NCBI RefSeq assembly: GCF_047654805.1
Contig: NZ_JASGIV010000001.1
Location: forward strand, 3,162,001 to 3,226,000
DNA from: Pelomonas sp047654805
GTDB taxonomy: Bacteria > Pseudomonadota > Gammaproteobacteria > Burkholderiales > Burkholderiaceae_C
Reading direction: 5' to 3'
Length of the DNA stretch: 64,000 nt
Below are positions 1-9,873 of this stretch, piece after piece. The translations under genes and the position numbers were made by a program. Position 1 is the stretch's first letter, and each line of letters begins with the position of its first letter. Under the pieces are notes generated by a model, which searched no databases, was not told where the DNA came from, and saw only the letters and a list, made by a program, of their open reading frames with translations.

Positions 1-679
1 CGATCCAGGCGACGATACGGTCAAGGCGGTCCCACTCGCGCACGAAGCCGGTGAAACCGATGACCAATCGCCCCTCGAGGCCCAACGACCGCTTGGCCTC
101 CTCGGCGGTCGGGAGGTTGCGGTAATGGGCCTCGTTGATCCCGTTCGGAATCACCTGGATACGCCGCCGATCGACGCCGACAGACACGAGATGCTGGGCC
201 AGCACTTCAGTGACGGGCAGCACCCAGTCGGCCCGCCGCCAGACATAGGCCTCAAGCCGCTTGGCCAGGCCCGGCAGCGCCAGCCCGCCGTACTCGGCGC
301 GCTCGATCGCCATCGGCGCATTGACCTCGAGGATCAGCGGCAGGCCGAAACGCTTCTTGGCCCAGATGCCAGCGAGCAGGAAGAGGTTGTATCGCTCGTA
401 GATGCCGTCGGGCCGGCGTTCGCGGATGCTGTGCACGAGCCGGCGGTAGGCCACCAGCGAGTAGGCGACCTCGGCCAGTTCGTAGAGCGGCTTGGGCAGC
501 AGGGCCTTGAGCCGTCCCACCCAGCCGGCGCTGCCGCCGCCGCCGCCATCCTGCCCACCCACAGAGGGCGCGCATTCCCAGACCTCATGGCCGTTGGCCC
601 GCAGCCCGCCGATCATCTCCTCGATGTGGGTGGACTGGCCGTCGCGCGATGCGGTGCGGTGGTGATAGAGGATCTTCAT
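1..679 (-). CDS. Glycosyltransferase family 4, XrtA/PEP-CTERM exopolysaccharide cluster (3' end off the left edge)
   Basis: The first 226 codons of a retaining GT-B glycosyltransferase are present; the C-terminal Rossmann domain lies off the left edge. The reading begins MKILYHHRTASRDGQSTHIE, with the HRT and GQ residues common in family-4 transferases of XrtA loci. It continues through an acceptor-domain region (EVNAPMAIERAEYG) to IQVIPNGIN, the usual linker into the donor domain. It lies 18 nt downstream of the amidotransferase stop on the same strand, so it is probably the next gene of the assembly operon. It should add a sugar to the lipid-linked exopolysaccharide repeat unit at the cytoplasmic face of the membrane. 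The donor sugar cannot be told. The start is the first ATG after the amidotransferase stop. Confidence 0.8.
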   Translation of the reverse strand, partial: MKILYHHRTASRDGQSTHIEEMIGGLRANGHEVWECAPSVGGQDGGGGGSAGWVGRLKALLPKPLYELAEVAYSLVAYRRLVHSIRERRPDGIYERYNLFLLAGIWAKKRFGLPLILEVNAPMAIERAEYGGLALPGLAKRLEAYVWRRADWVLPVTEVLAQHLVSVGVDRRRIQVIPNGINEAHYRNLPTAEEAKRSLGLEGRLVIGFTGFVREWDRLDRIVAWI

Positions 680-697
680 CTGGCTATCGGCCGCCTG

Positions 698-2596
698 TCA
701 CTGCTGGGGCGCCGCATGGCGCATGAACGCATCGAACATCAGCAGCGACCAGATCGGCACGCTGTGGTCGCGCGCGCCGGACTCGTGCTGCTCGATGATG
801 GACTGGATGGTCTTGCGTTCGAACCAGCCGGTGGCCGCCATGCGTTCTCCCAGCAGCGCATCGCGGACGCGCTGCCGCAGCGGGCCACGGAACCAGCGGG
901 CCAGTGGCACGGCGAAGCCCTGCTTGGGACGATACAGCACGTCGTTCGGCAGGTGCGGCTCCATCGCCTTCTTCAGAAGGTACTTGCCTTCGGCGCCCTG
1001 CAATTTGAGCGAGGACGGCAGGCGAGCCATCCACTCGACCAGTTCGTGGTCCATCAGCGGCTCCCGAACCTCCAGCGAATGCGCCATCGCAGCGCGGTCG
1101 ACCTTGGTGTTGATGTCGTCCACCAGATAGGTCTTCATGTCGATGTACTGGATCAGCGCCAATGCGTCGTCGGTGTCCGCCTTCCCGGCATGCCGGCGGA
1201 AGACCTCGATCGCGCTATAGCCCCCCAGTTCAGCCTTGAAGGCCGGCGTGAACAGTTGGCTGCGCAAGGGCTCGCGAACCTGGGACATCGTGTGGAAATA
1301 GGCCTCGACCGAGTCGCGCGCCTGCGCCTCGAAGGTGGTTTTGGCGCGCAGGAAGCGCGGCGCCCAGTCGGCCTTGGGATACCAGCGCCCCAGCGGGCCG
1401 AAGACGGCACGTCGCAGTCCAAGCGGCAGCGCAGCGCGTGCTTTCTCTTCCATCAGATGGAGCCGGTAGCGGCGGTAGCCGCCGAAGGTCTCATCGCCGC
1501 CGTCGCCCGACAGCGCCACCGTGACGTGCTTGCGCGCCAACTGACAGACGCGGTAGGTCGGAATCGCCGAGCTGTCGTTGTAGGGCTCGTCGTAAAGGCG
1601 CGCCAGCGTGTCGATGAGATCGAAGTCGTCGCTGCCGACGACCTCCAGCCTGTGGTTGGTACGGTAGCGGTCAGCCACCAACTGGGCAAAGGCGGATTCG
1701 TTGTAAGCCGGTTCGTCAAAGCCGATCGAGCAGGTGTTGACCGGTGTATCCGACTCGCCCGCCATCAGCGCCACAACGCTGCTGCTGTCAACTCCACCGG
1801 AGAGGAACGCGCCGAGCGGCACCTCGGCGATCATCCGCAGGCGTACAGACTCTCGGAGCCGTCGCACCAGTTCCTCTTCTGCTTCCGGCAGCGTGATCGA
1901 CTGTTCAAGCGTGAAGCGGACATCCCAGTACGGTTTGGGCGTCGGCACAGGCTGGCCGCGGCGAATCAGCAGGCAGTGCCCCGCTGGCAGCTTGCGTGCC
2001 TGCTTGAAAATCGTGCGAGGCTCGGCAACATAGCCCAACGCAAAGTATTCCTCGATCGCTTGCGGGTCGAGATCGCGGCGCAGGTCACCTTGCGCGAGCA
2101 AAGTCTTCAGCTCCGATCCGAACACAAGACGACCGTCGTCCAGCAGGGCATAGTGCAGCGGCTTCACGCCCATGCGGTCGCGAGCCAGGAACAGCGTCTG
2201 CCGGTTCCTGTCCCACAGCGCGAACGCGAACATGCCGCGAAAGCGCTGCAGGCAGTCCTCGCCCCAGGACTCCCAGGCATGCACGATGACTTCGGTGTCG
2301 CTCTTCGTGTGGAAGACGTGGCCAAGCGCCTGCAACTCGGGGATCAGCGACTGATAGTTGTAGATCTCGCCGTTGAAGACCACGACTACCGAACCGTCCT
2401 CATTGAAGAGGGGCTGCTGGCCGGTGGCGATATCGATGATCGAGAGCCGCCGGTGCCCGAACCCCACGCCCGGCTCGAGATGAATCGAGCCCTCGTCGGG
2501 GCCACGGTGCCACTGGGCATTGTTCATGCGCTCCAGTTGCCCGGCATCGATCTCGCGAGCGCCGAGGGTATCCACGATGCCTGTGATGCCGCACAT
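698..2596 (-). CDS. XrtA/PEP-CTERM system amidotransferase (asparagine-synthase-like)
   Basis: A 632-residue class-II glutamine amidotransferase fused to an asparagine synthase-type domain. It begins MCGITGIV, so Cys2 becomes the N-terminal nucleophile that hydrolyses glutamine. The ATP-pyrophosphatase loop is visible as LSGGVDSSSV near residue 265, and a second glycine-rich stretch, LSGDGGDETFGGYRRY, lies near residue 360. GGAGGA sits 9 nt before the ATG. This asparagine-synthase-like type is a regular member of XrtA exopolysaccharide clusters, where it is thought to amidate a uronic acid or another acidic group. The TviB-type dehydrogenase just upstream would supply such an acidic sugar. 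That pairing is inference. Confidence 0.88.
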   Translation of the reverse strand: MCGITGIVDTLGAREIDAGQLERMNNAQWHRGPDEGSIHLEPGVGFGHRRLSIIDIATGQQPLFNEDGSVVVVFNGEIYNYQSLIPELQALGHVFHTKSDTEVIVHAWESWGEDCLQRFRGMFAFALWDRNRQTLFLARDRMGVKPLHYALLDDGRLVFGSELKTLLAQGDLRRDLDPQAIEEYFALGYVAEPRTIFKQARKLPAGHCLLIRRGQPVPTPKPYWDVRFTLEQSITLPEAEEELVRRLRESVRLRMIAEVPLGAFLSGGVDSSSVVALMAGESDTPVNTCSIGFDEPAYNESAFAQLVADRYRTNHRLEVVGSDDFDLIDTLARLYDEPYNDSSAIPTYRVCQLARKHVTVALSGDGGDETFGGYRRYRLHLMEEKARAALPLGLRRAVFGPLGRWYPKADWAPRFLRAKTTFEAQARDSVEAYFHTMSQVREPLRSQLFTPAFKAELGGYSAIEVFRRHAGKADTDDALALIQYIDMKTYLVDDINTKVDRAAMAHSLEVREPLMDHELVEWMARLPSSLKLQGAEGKYLLKKAMEPHLPNDVLYRPKQGFAVPLARWFRGPLRQRVRDALLGERMAATGWFERKTIQSIIEQHESGARDHSVPIWSLLMFDAFMRHAAPQQ

Positions 2597-2664
2597 GGGT
2601 CAGGTTCCTCCGGAAGCTGTTCTAGCAGGGAAGCGGTCAGAGCCTCTCCTGCGGGCGATGGGCC

Positions 2665-3945
<1,281 letters not shown>

Positions 3946-3988
3946 GGATCGTTTCTCGTTGCTGTGAATTCTTGGAGAGCGCGGATTG

Positions 3989-5548
3989 TCACCGCTGCCG
4001 CGCCAGATCGCGGTCGCGGACGTCCCGCAAAGCAGTGTCCAGCCGGGCCCAATGCGTGTGCAGGAAGTCGCGCAGTAGCTCGTCGTCGGCCCCCGCGGCG
4101 GCTTTGTGCGCGTAGACGATGATCACGGCCCCGTCGTCGCCGTGGCCCTGCAAGGTCTGCCAGGCTCCGTAGAGCTTGGCCTGCCAGTCGCTGGTGAAGG
4201 GTCGGCCGTTGACCCAGTAGATTTGCCAGACCCTCAGCCGCGGAACCAGCCCGTCGGTACCGACGATCTGGCTCAGGGCCTGGCCGCGCAATTCCGCGGT
4301 GCGCCAGGCCTGTCCACCAGCCTCGCCACGGCCAGCGGCCGTGCGCGACCAATCCCTGTCGTCTTCATCGTCGACGAGTGCGTTCGCGGACGTGACCAAC
4401 TGGCTGCCGTAGCGTTGGTCGCGGTAGTAGCCGATGTAGACACCCACCGCCGCACCACCCGTGGAAGGCTCCAGGCGGCCATGCAGCGATGCTGCCGGAT
4501 GCTGGAAATGGGGCTGCCAACTGCTCAGCGGCTCGGCCACCCAAGTCCAGCCCGGCAGCTCAGGCGCCGCCAACTGCGGCTTGCCATGGGCGCCGGCACG
4601 TTCAGCCTGGATCCGCATAGCCGTCGGCAGCGCCACGAGCAGCAGTGCTGCGACCAGCGTCGTTGCCAGGCGACCGGTCGCCAACTCGCCACCCGCACCG
4701 AGGGACGCCGACGGCGCCGGCTCACGATCGGCATCGGCCCATCGTGCGCCGATCATGAACATCGCCAGCATGATGATGCCGAAGAAGACCCAGCCGTAGA
4801 TGATGTGGTCCACACCCACGGCCAGCTTGTTGCCGGACAGATGGCCCACCATGACGATCATGTAGGCCCGCAGCCAGTTCGCGACCAGCGGTGTCACGAT
4901 GGCCACGCCAACGAAAGCCCAGCGCTTGCGATTGCTGCGGTAGTTCAGGTAGGCAAACAAGGTACCCACCATCACCGAGGCCATCAGATAGCGGATGCCG
5001 CTGCAAGCCTGCACGACGGACCAGGAGCCCGACGGGATGATGAACTGCAGCGCCTCGCGAAAAACCGGGATGCCGGTGGCACGCAGTGCGACGACCGTGA
5101 AATCGGCCGTACGCTCCATCAGCCAGGGCGTCAGGAAGTCGCCGAAGGGCACGGCAAAGAACAGGAAGCCCAGCGGGAAGGCCATGCGGCCGGCCACGGC
5201 CGTACCCAGCAGTGCCGGTACCAGGACGACGCCCATGCCCAGCAGCGCGAACTGGGTGGCCGCATTGGCGGCGGCCAGATCGCCTGCCAGCCACAGCAAG
5301 CCCAGCGGCAGCAGGGCCAGCAGCCACCACGACGCCGGGCGTGGCGTCATCGACGCGAGGTCCACCCGCATGCGCCAGACCAGCCATGCCGAGATGGGCG
5401 GCACCACCCAGGCGTGGGCATAGGTCTCGGAGCGGTTCCAGATCTCGACCATGGCGGCGCCGGTCGAAAAATAGAGGATCACCAGCAGCCCCCAGGCCAG
5501 GGCCAGACCGAGCAGCGGCAACCGCCAGGGCTTGGGCAGATGGATCAC
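3989..5548 (-). CDS. xrtA: Exosortase A with C-terminal EpsI domain
   Basis: A 519-residue membrane protease/transpeptidase that recognises the C-terminal PEP-CTERM signal of exported proteins, cleaves it and probably transfers the protein to a surface acceptor. The N-terminal half is a multi-spanning exosortase domain with the family triad: Cys182 in ACSGIRYL, Arg227 in ANWLRAYM and His248 in GVDHIIYGW. From about residue 300 a soluble EpsI domain follows, as in other exosortase A proteins of EPS clusters. The start is GTG, in a GTGA overlap with the stop of the upstream glycosyltransferase, and GGAGG lies 4 nt before it. The only obvious substrate in the window is the PEP-CTERM protein at 18,292-19,098. 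Confidence 0.95.
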   Translation of the reverse strand: MIHLPKPWRLPLLGLALAWGLLVILYFSTGAAMVEIWNRSETYAHAWVVPPISAWLVWRMRVDLASMTPRPASWWLLALLPLGLLWLAGDLAAANAATQFALLGMGVVLVPALLGTAVAGRMAFPLGFLFFAVPFGDFLTPWLMERTADFTVVALRATGIPVFREALQFIIPSGSWSVVQACSGIRYLMASVMVGTLFAYLNYRSNRKRWAFVGVAIVTPLVANWLRAYMIVMVGHLSGNKLAVGVDHIIYGWVFFGIIMLAMFMIGARWADADREPAPSASLGAGGELATGRLATTLVAALLLVALPTAMRIQAERAGAHGKPQLAAPELPGWTWVAEPLSSWQPHFQHPAASLHGRLEPSTGGAAVGVYIGYYRDQRYGSQLVTSANALVDDEDDRDWSRTAAGRGEAGGQAWRTAELRGQALSQIVGTDGLVPRLRVWQIYWVNGRPFTSDWQAKLYGAWQTLQGHGDDGAVIIVYAHKAAAGADDELLRDFLHTHWARLDTALRDVRDRDLARQR

Positions 5549-6738
5549 GCAGCCTCCAGATGCCGGTCCAGGCCAGCCAAGTGAGCATCCCAGCTGTAGG
5601 CGCCGAGCACGAAGTCGCGCGCGCCTCGGCCTGCAGCATGGGCGGCCTCGCGGTCGCCCAGCAGGCTACTCAAACGCTCGACGTACTCGCTCTCGACGTC
5701 AGCGGGCTGCAGGCCGGCCTGGGCCGTGCTGGTGATCGCACGCACACAGGTAGCGGCCGCGACGACGGGCCGCGCCATGGCCATGGCCTCCAGCACCTTG
5801 TTCTGGATGCCGCGGGCCAGCCGCAGCGGCGCAACGACGGCCGAAGCGTGCTGCAGGAAGGGACGGACGTCCGGCACCGTGCCGGTCACGTTGACCGCGT
5901 CGCCGGCCAGCGCCTGCACCGCCGGCGTCGGGCTGCGGCCGACAATGTGAAAACGTAGCGCCGGGAAGCGCTCGCGCAGCGCAGGCAGGATGGCATTCAC
6001 GAACCAGGTCACGGCGTCGACGTTGGGCCAGTAGTCCATGGCTCCAGTGAACACCAGCGGAAGCTCACCGGCCTCGAAAGGACTGGCGCGGGACGCATCC
6101 GGCGTGAAGAAGTCGGCGTCGACACCGTTGCCCAGCGCCGCCAGGCGCAGATCCCGGCCGGGACTCAGCTCGCGGAACAGAGCCACCTCGTTGTCGGTGA
6201 CGAAGAAGCTGCAGGCGGCTGCGGCCGCCACGCGCTGCTCGAAACCGAGCAGCTTGTCGAACTCGCGACGGTACAGCCAGGACATGGGCCAGGCATGCTC
6301 CGGTGCATAGTCCCGCCATTTCGCGGAGTCCACGTCGACGAAGTCCACCAGCGTCTTCACGCCACGCAGGCCTCGGGTGTACTGGGCCATCACGCCACTG
6401 AAGACGACGACCGCATCGAAGCCCACGCGGGCAGCGGTCTCATCTACCCAGGCCTGCAGTCCGGCGTCGCGGTAGTAGGGCAGGCTCAGCGCCTCGCCAC
6501 TGAGCAGCCCGCGCAGGCTCAGCAATTTGGCCGAGCGCGGGTTCAGGGGTGCGATGTGCAGGCTCTTGCACAGCTCACGCACGCGTGGCACGTGCTGCTC
6601 GTCGTCCGGGTCGTCGATGAAGCTGCCAAGATGGACCTCGTGCCGCGCCGCCAGATGTTTGAGCAGGTGGTAGGAGCGCACCTTGTCGCCCTTGTTGGGA
6701 GGGTAAGGCAGGCGGTGGACGAGGAAAAGAAGCTTCAA
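5545..6738 (-). CDS. Glycosyltransferase, TIGR03087 type (XrtA/PEP-CTERM system)
   Basis: A 397-residue GT-B glycosyltransferase. It begins with KLLFLVHRLPYPPNKGDKVR, the characteristic N-terminus of the stp1-like transferases found beside exosortase A. Later motifs are FTGAMDYWPNVDAV, RFHIVGRSPTPAV and the donor-site segment PLRLARGIQNKVLEAMAMARPVV, which carries the EX7E-like acidic residue. I chose the TTG start at 6,738 because GAGG lies 6 nt upstream and the protein then starts where the family does. A longer open frame upstream only reads through the FemAB gene. Its stop overlaps the exosortase start by 4 nt. It is expected to extend the lipid-linked repeat unit. Confidence 0.88.
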   Translation of the reverse strand: MKLLFLVHRLPYPPNKGDKVRSYHLLKHLAARHEVHLGSFIDDPDDEQHVPRVRELCKSLHIAPLNPRSAKLLSLRGLLSGEALSLPYYRDAGLQAWVDETAARVGFDAVVVFSGVMAQYTRGLRGVKTLVDFVDVDSAKWRDYAPEHAWPMSWLYRREFDKLLGFEQRVAAAAACSFFVTDNEVALFRELSPGRDLRLAALGNGVDADFFTPDASRASPFEAGELPLVFTGAMDYWPNVDAVTWFVNAILPALRERFPALRFHIVGRSPTPAVQALAGDAVNVTGTVPDVRPFLQHASAVVAPLRLARGIQNKVLEAMAMARPVVAAATCVRAITSTAQAGLQPADVESEYVERLSSLLGDREAAHAAGRGARDFVLGAYSWDAHLAGLDRHLEAA

Positions 6739-6746
6739 GCGGTGCC

Positions 6747-7796
6747 TCAGCCCAGGTTCTTGACGATGAACGGCCCCAGCCAGTTCGCCACGCCAATGGG
6801 CAGCTTGCGCCACGCCTTGATCATCAGCTGGTACTTGGGGTTGTTCGGGTTGTTCTGTGGAATCGCGTCGCGCTTGAACAGCCGGTACTCGTAGCTCAGC
6901 GGCTGCGGCTCGAAGCCCCAGTTCTTCTTGAAAGCATAGGGGCCAGTGCCTTGTTTGCTGCGGCCGTAGTCGAAGACCTTGAGACCTCGCGCGCAGGCAC
7001 GGCGCATTAGCTCCCAGTACTTGAAGTCGTTGGCGGCGAGGTCGCGCGCGGCCTCGTCGTCGCCCGCGTAGTAGGGCAGGCATTCATCGCGGAAGTAGAA
7101 CGTCAGCACCGAGGACAGCGGCTTGCCGTCCGGCGCGGTGACGGTCAGCACCTCGGCGTCCGGGCCGAACTCGTCCAGCAGCGCCTGGAAGTACTTCCTG
7201 GGCATGGCCGGCGTGCCGTGGCGATGTACGTTGTCGGCATAGAGGTCGAAGAAGCGGTCGACGCCGGCATCGATGTCTGCACGGAGCTCGTTCTTGATGC
7301 CCTTGCGCACCATGGCCCGCTGCTTGCGCGGGATGGCCAGCATGTTGGCCTCCTCGTCAGGCAGGATCTCCTTGCGGAAGGTCACGTAGAGATCCTGTCG
7401 CGGCCAGTCGGCGTGTCGCGTGGGTCCGAGGTTACGGTACTCCAGGTGCTCGGCGCCCTGCCCTCGTGCAATCCTCTCGGCCTCGGCTTCGAGTGCCGCG
7501 GCAGCCTCGTCGTTCAGCGCCGCCACACCGCCATAGACGCCGAAGGGCAGGCTGGAGACGGAATGGCCAAACAACCGGCTCTTGACCTCGGCCAGTGGCA
7601 GCACACCCTCGATGACACCTTCGCGCTCGGCATAGAGGAAGAAACCCTGGTGGCCGAACACCGACTCGATGATGCGCAACCAGCCACTGCGGTGAAAGAA
7701 GGTGGCCTGCGGGTGCGCGAAGACGAATTCGTCCCAGCGCGCGGACACGGGCTTGTCTTGCGCGGCCAAGCGCGCAATGCGAAGGGGGGGCGTCAT
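6747..7796 (-). CDS. FemAB-family XrtA/PEP-CTERM-associated protein
   Basis: A 349-residue protein of the FemAB/GNAT-like superfamily. This fold in FemX and FemAB adds amino acids from aminoacyl-tRNA to peptidoglycan precursors; the XrtA-linked family has no settled substrate. Visible family features include FFHRSGWLRIIESVFGH near residues 34-50, a central LEYRNLG, RHGTPAMPRKYFQALL, and the C-terminal DYGRSKQGTGPYAFKKNWGF, which is highly characteristic. It directly abuts the deacetylase stop (no gap), and the next gene starts 8 nt after its own stop, so translation is probably coupled. It might attach an amino acid to the polysaccharide or to a sorted protein; that is inference. Confidence 0.88.
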   Translation of the reverse strand: MTPPLRIARLAAQDKPVSARWDEFVFAHPQATFFHRSGWLRIIESVFGHQGFFLYAEREGVIEGVLPLAEVKSRLFGHSVSSLPFGVYGGVAALNDEAAAALEAEAERIARGQGAEHLEYRNLGPTRHADWPRQDLYVTFRKEILPDEEANMLAIPRKQRAMVRKGIKNELRADIDAGVDRFFDLYADNVHRHGTPAMPRKYFQALLDEFGPDAEVLTVTAPDGKPLSSVLTFYFRDECLPYYAGDDEAARDLAANDFKYWELMRRACARGLKVFDYGRSKQGTGPYAFKKNWGFEPQPLSYEYRLFKRDAIPQNNPNNPKYQLMIKAWRKLPIGVANWLGPFIVKNLG

Positions 7797-8690
7797 TCAG
7801 GCCGGGCTCAGCGTAGGCGCCGGAGCGCACGGGCTGGCCTCTCGGCCGAGGAAGATCTCGTCCATGCGTCCCCAGCGGAAGTCTTCCAGCAATCGCGCGA
7901 TGCGGCCGTGGGTGCGGGAGATGTTGACGTAGTGGCGAAAGCGCGTCTTGGCGTTGATGCCGGGGATGCGCGGCTGGTCGGCGTCGATCTCCCAGGGGTG
8001 GAAGTAGAAGACTGCGGCCTCGCCGTCGACCTCGTTGACACGGCGGATCATCCAGCGCGACAGCGCGTAGGGCAGCAGCCGGAAGTAGCCGCCACCACTG
8101 CTGGGCAAGTTGCGCGAGCCCATGCGCACGGTTGTCACGGGAATCTCCAGCAGGCCCTCGCGCACCGGGTAGGCGAAGCGCGGCGAGTCGGGCATGCCGT
8201 AGTGGTCATGGGCGATGGGGTAGACGCTGCTGGAGTAGCGATAGCCCGCCTCGCGCAGCGTGTCGAACGCCCAGAGGTTGCCCTTGCCAATGGAAAAGCT
8301 CGGCGCGCGGTAGCCGACGACGGGCACGCCGCCCAGGTCCTCCAGCAGCGCCTTGGCACGGCTGATGTCGTCCAGGAACGCCGCCGGGCTGAGGTCGCTG
8401 GCACGCTCGTGGCCGTAGCCGTGACTGGCCAGCTCGTGGCCGCCGGCCACGATGGCCTTCACGACCTGCGGATAGCGCTCGGCGATCCAGCCCAGCGTGA
8501 AGAAGGTGGCCTTGACCTGCTTCTCGGCCAGCAGCGCGAGGATGCGCTCGATGTTGCGCTCCACGCGGCATTCGAGGCCGTTCCAATCGTCGCGGCGGAT
8601 GTAGGGCGCGAAGGCCGAGACCTGGAAGTAGTCCTCCACGTCGATGCTCATCGCGTTGCGCAGGGCCGGCGTCTTGGTGGGCATCAGCAT
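7797..8690 (-). CDS. XrtA system polysaccharide deacetylase (DUF3473 type)
   Basis: A 297-residue carbohydrate esterase family 4 enzyme that should remove N-acetyl groups from the polymer or its precursor. The metal-binding and catalytic motifs are visible: MSIDVEDYFQV with the catalytic Asp (residues 14-24), SHGYGHE with two metal-binding His (near 88-94), and GYRAPSFSIG (near 125-134). The C-terminal DUF3473-like part contains FYFHPWEID and RFRHYVN, typical of the exosortase-associated subgroup. No signal peptide is present, so action may be cytoplasmic. The exact start is uncertain: ATGs at 8,690, 8,684 and 8,651 are in frame and none has a strong ribosome site. It is separated from the ATPase by an 84-nt spacer with a hairpin. 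Confidence 0.9.
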   Translation of the reverse strand: MLMPTKTPALRNAMSIDVEDYFQVSAFAPYIRRDDWNGLECRVERNIERILALLAEKQVKATFFTLGWIAERYPQVVKAIVAGGHELASHGYGHERASDLSPAAFLDDISRAKALLEDLGGVPVVGYRAPSFSIGKGNLWAFDTLREAGYRYSSSVYPIAHDHYGMPDSPRFAYPVREGLLEIPVTTVRMGSRNLPSSGGGYFRLLPYALSRWMIRRVNEVDGEAAVFYFHPWEIDADQPRIPGINAKTRFRHYVNISRTHGRIARLLEDFRWGRMDEIFLGREASPCAPAPTLSPA

Positions 8691-8722
8691 GGCTGCACCG
8701 CCCAGCCGCGCAAAGGCGCTGC

Positions 8723-8738
8723 GCCCCCTTCGGGGGGC
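8723..8738. repeat. UUCG-capped GC hairpin, likely an intergenic repeat unit
   Basis: The spacer between the ATPase and deacetylase genes contains GCCCCC-TTCG-GGGGGC, a six-pair GC stem with a TTCG tetraloop. It is followed by GTGAACGAAGTGAGCGTGGG. Very similar short GC palindromes with such flanks are common between genes in Burkholderiales of this group, so I read it as one copy of a dispersed repeat. There is no T-run after the stem, so it is not a classical terminator. In the operon mRNA it could stabilise one end or lower downstream expression. Confidence 0.5.
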
Positions 8739-8774
8739 CGTGAACGAAGTGAGCGTGGGGGCATCATTCGTACC

Positions 8775-9872
8775 TCAATGCTGTTTGACGGCATCCACCA
8801 GCTTCTGCAACAGCGCCAGCGTCTGCAGGTTGATGCGCTCCAGGCGCATCATGCTGCGCTCCAGGCGCTGCAAGCGATCGGTGTGGTGATCCGCACTCAA
8901 GGCCGCGATCTCGGAGGACAACCCCTCCACCTCAGTGACGCTCATCTTCAGCTTGGCCACATCCAGCGCACCCGGTGTGCTGTCCAGCATGCCCGGACGG
9001 CTGTCGGGCAGCTTGGCGGGCATGCTGTCCAGGGGGCTGGCATCACCGTGGCGCGGTGTTTCGCTCTCCTGGGCGATGTCGCGCAACACCTCCTTCACGT
9101 CGGCCAGAGTCAGGTGCGAACGGCCCTGCATGAAGCCCAGCAGCAGCAGGCGGTCACACAACCGGTTGATGCGGCGCGGGATACCGTTGCTGGCCTTGTG
9201 GATGGCGGGAAAGGCGTCGTGGTCGAAGGTGGGCTTGCCTGTGGAGCCTGCACACTTCAGGCGATGCTCCATGTAGCGCTGCGTCTCGTCCTCATCGAGC
9301 GGACCGATGTGGCAGGTGGCCGCGACGCGCTGACGGAACTGCTCCATCTCAGGCTTTTGCAGGATGCCGCGGAACTCGGGCTGGCCCACGAGGAAGGTCT
9401 GCAGCAGCGACTGGTTGCTGAACTGGAAGTTGGACAGCATGCGCAATTCCTCAACCGCGCGCGGCGTCAGGTTCTGCGCCTCGTCGACGATGAGCAGGCA
9501 GCGCTTGCCCTGTGTGACCTGGTTGACGAAGAAGGCCTCCAGCGTCATCAGCAGCTCGGACTTGGGCGCATCTTTCACGCGCACGCCGAAGGCGGCACCG
9601 ACCATGCGCAGCGTGTCCTCGGCGTCGAGCTGGGTCGTCACGACGTTGCCGATGACGACGTTGCTTCGGTTCAGGCTATCCAGCAAGCCACGCAGCAGCG
9701 TGGTCTTGCCGGCGCCGATCTCACCGGTGATGACAATGAAGCCGTCGTTGCGCAACACGCCATAGTCCAGGTAGGCCTTGGCCCGGCGATGCTGCTTGCT
9801 GCCGTAGTAGAAGTTCGGGTCCGGGCTGAGCTGGAAAGGCTTGCTGCTCAGGCCGTAGAAGGCTTCGTACAT
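8775..9872 (-). CDS. XrtA/PEP-CTERM-associated AAA ATPase (ExeA/GspA-like)
   Basis: A 365-residue AAA ATPase of the type found in almost every XrtA locus. It starts MYEAFYGLSSKPFQLSPDPN, the usual ExeA-like N-terminus. Walker A is GEIGAGKTT (residues 50-58) and Walker B is CLLIVDEAQN (125-134), followed by LRMLSNFQ. The region after about residue 270 is rich in Asp, Ser and Pro and ends in a predicted coiled coil (RLERSMMRLERINLQTLALLQ). Its role is not established; by analogy with ExeA it may power or organise assembly of the export machinery at the inner membrane. Its start lies immediately after the outer-membrane protein stop (about 1 nt gap). Confidence 0.9.
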   Translation of the reverse strand: MYEAFYGLSSKPFQLSPDPNFYYGSKQHRRAKAYLDYGVLRNDGFIVITGEIGAGKTTLLRGLLDSLNRSNVVIGNVVTTQLDAEDTLRMVGAAFGVRVKDAPKSELLMTLEAFFVNQVTQGKRCLLIVDEAQNLTPRAVEELRMLSNFQFSNQSLLQTFLVGQPEFRGILQKPEMEQFRQRVAATCHIGPLDEDETQRYMEHRLKCAGSTGKPTFDHDAFPAIHKASNGIPRRINRLCDRLLLLGFMQGRSHLTLADVKEVLRDIAQESETPRHGDASPLDSMPAKLPDSRPGMLDSTPGALDVAKLKMSVTEVEGLSSEIAALSADHHTDRLQRLERSMMRLERINLQTLALLQKLVDAVKQH

Positions 9873-9873
9873 A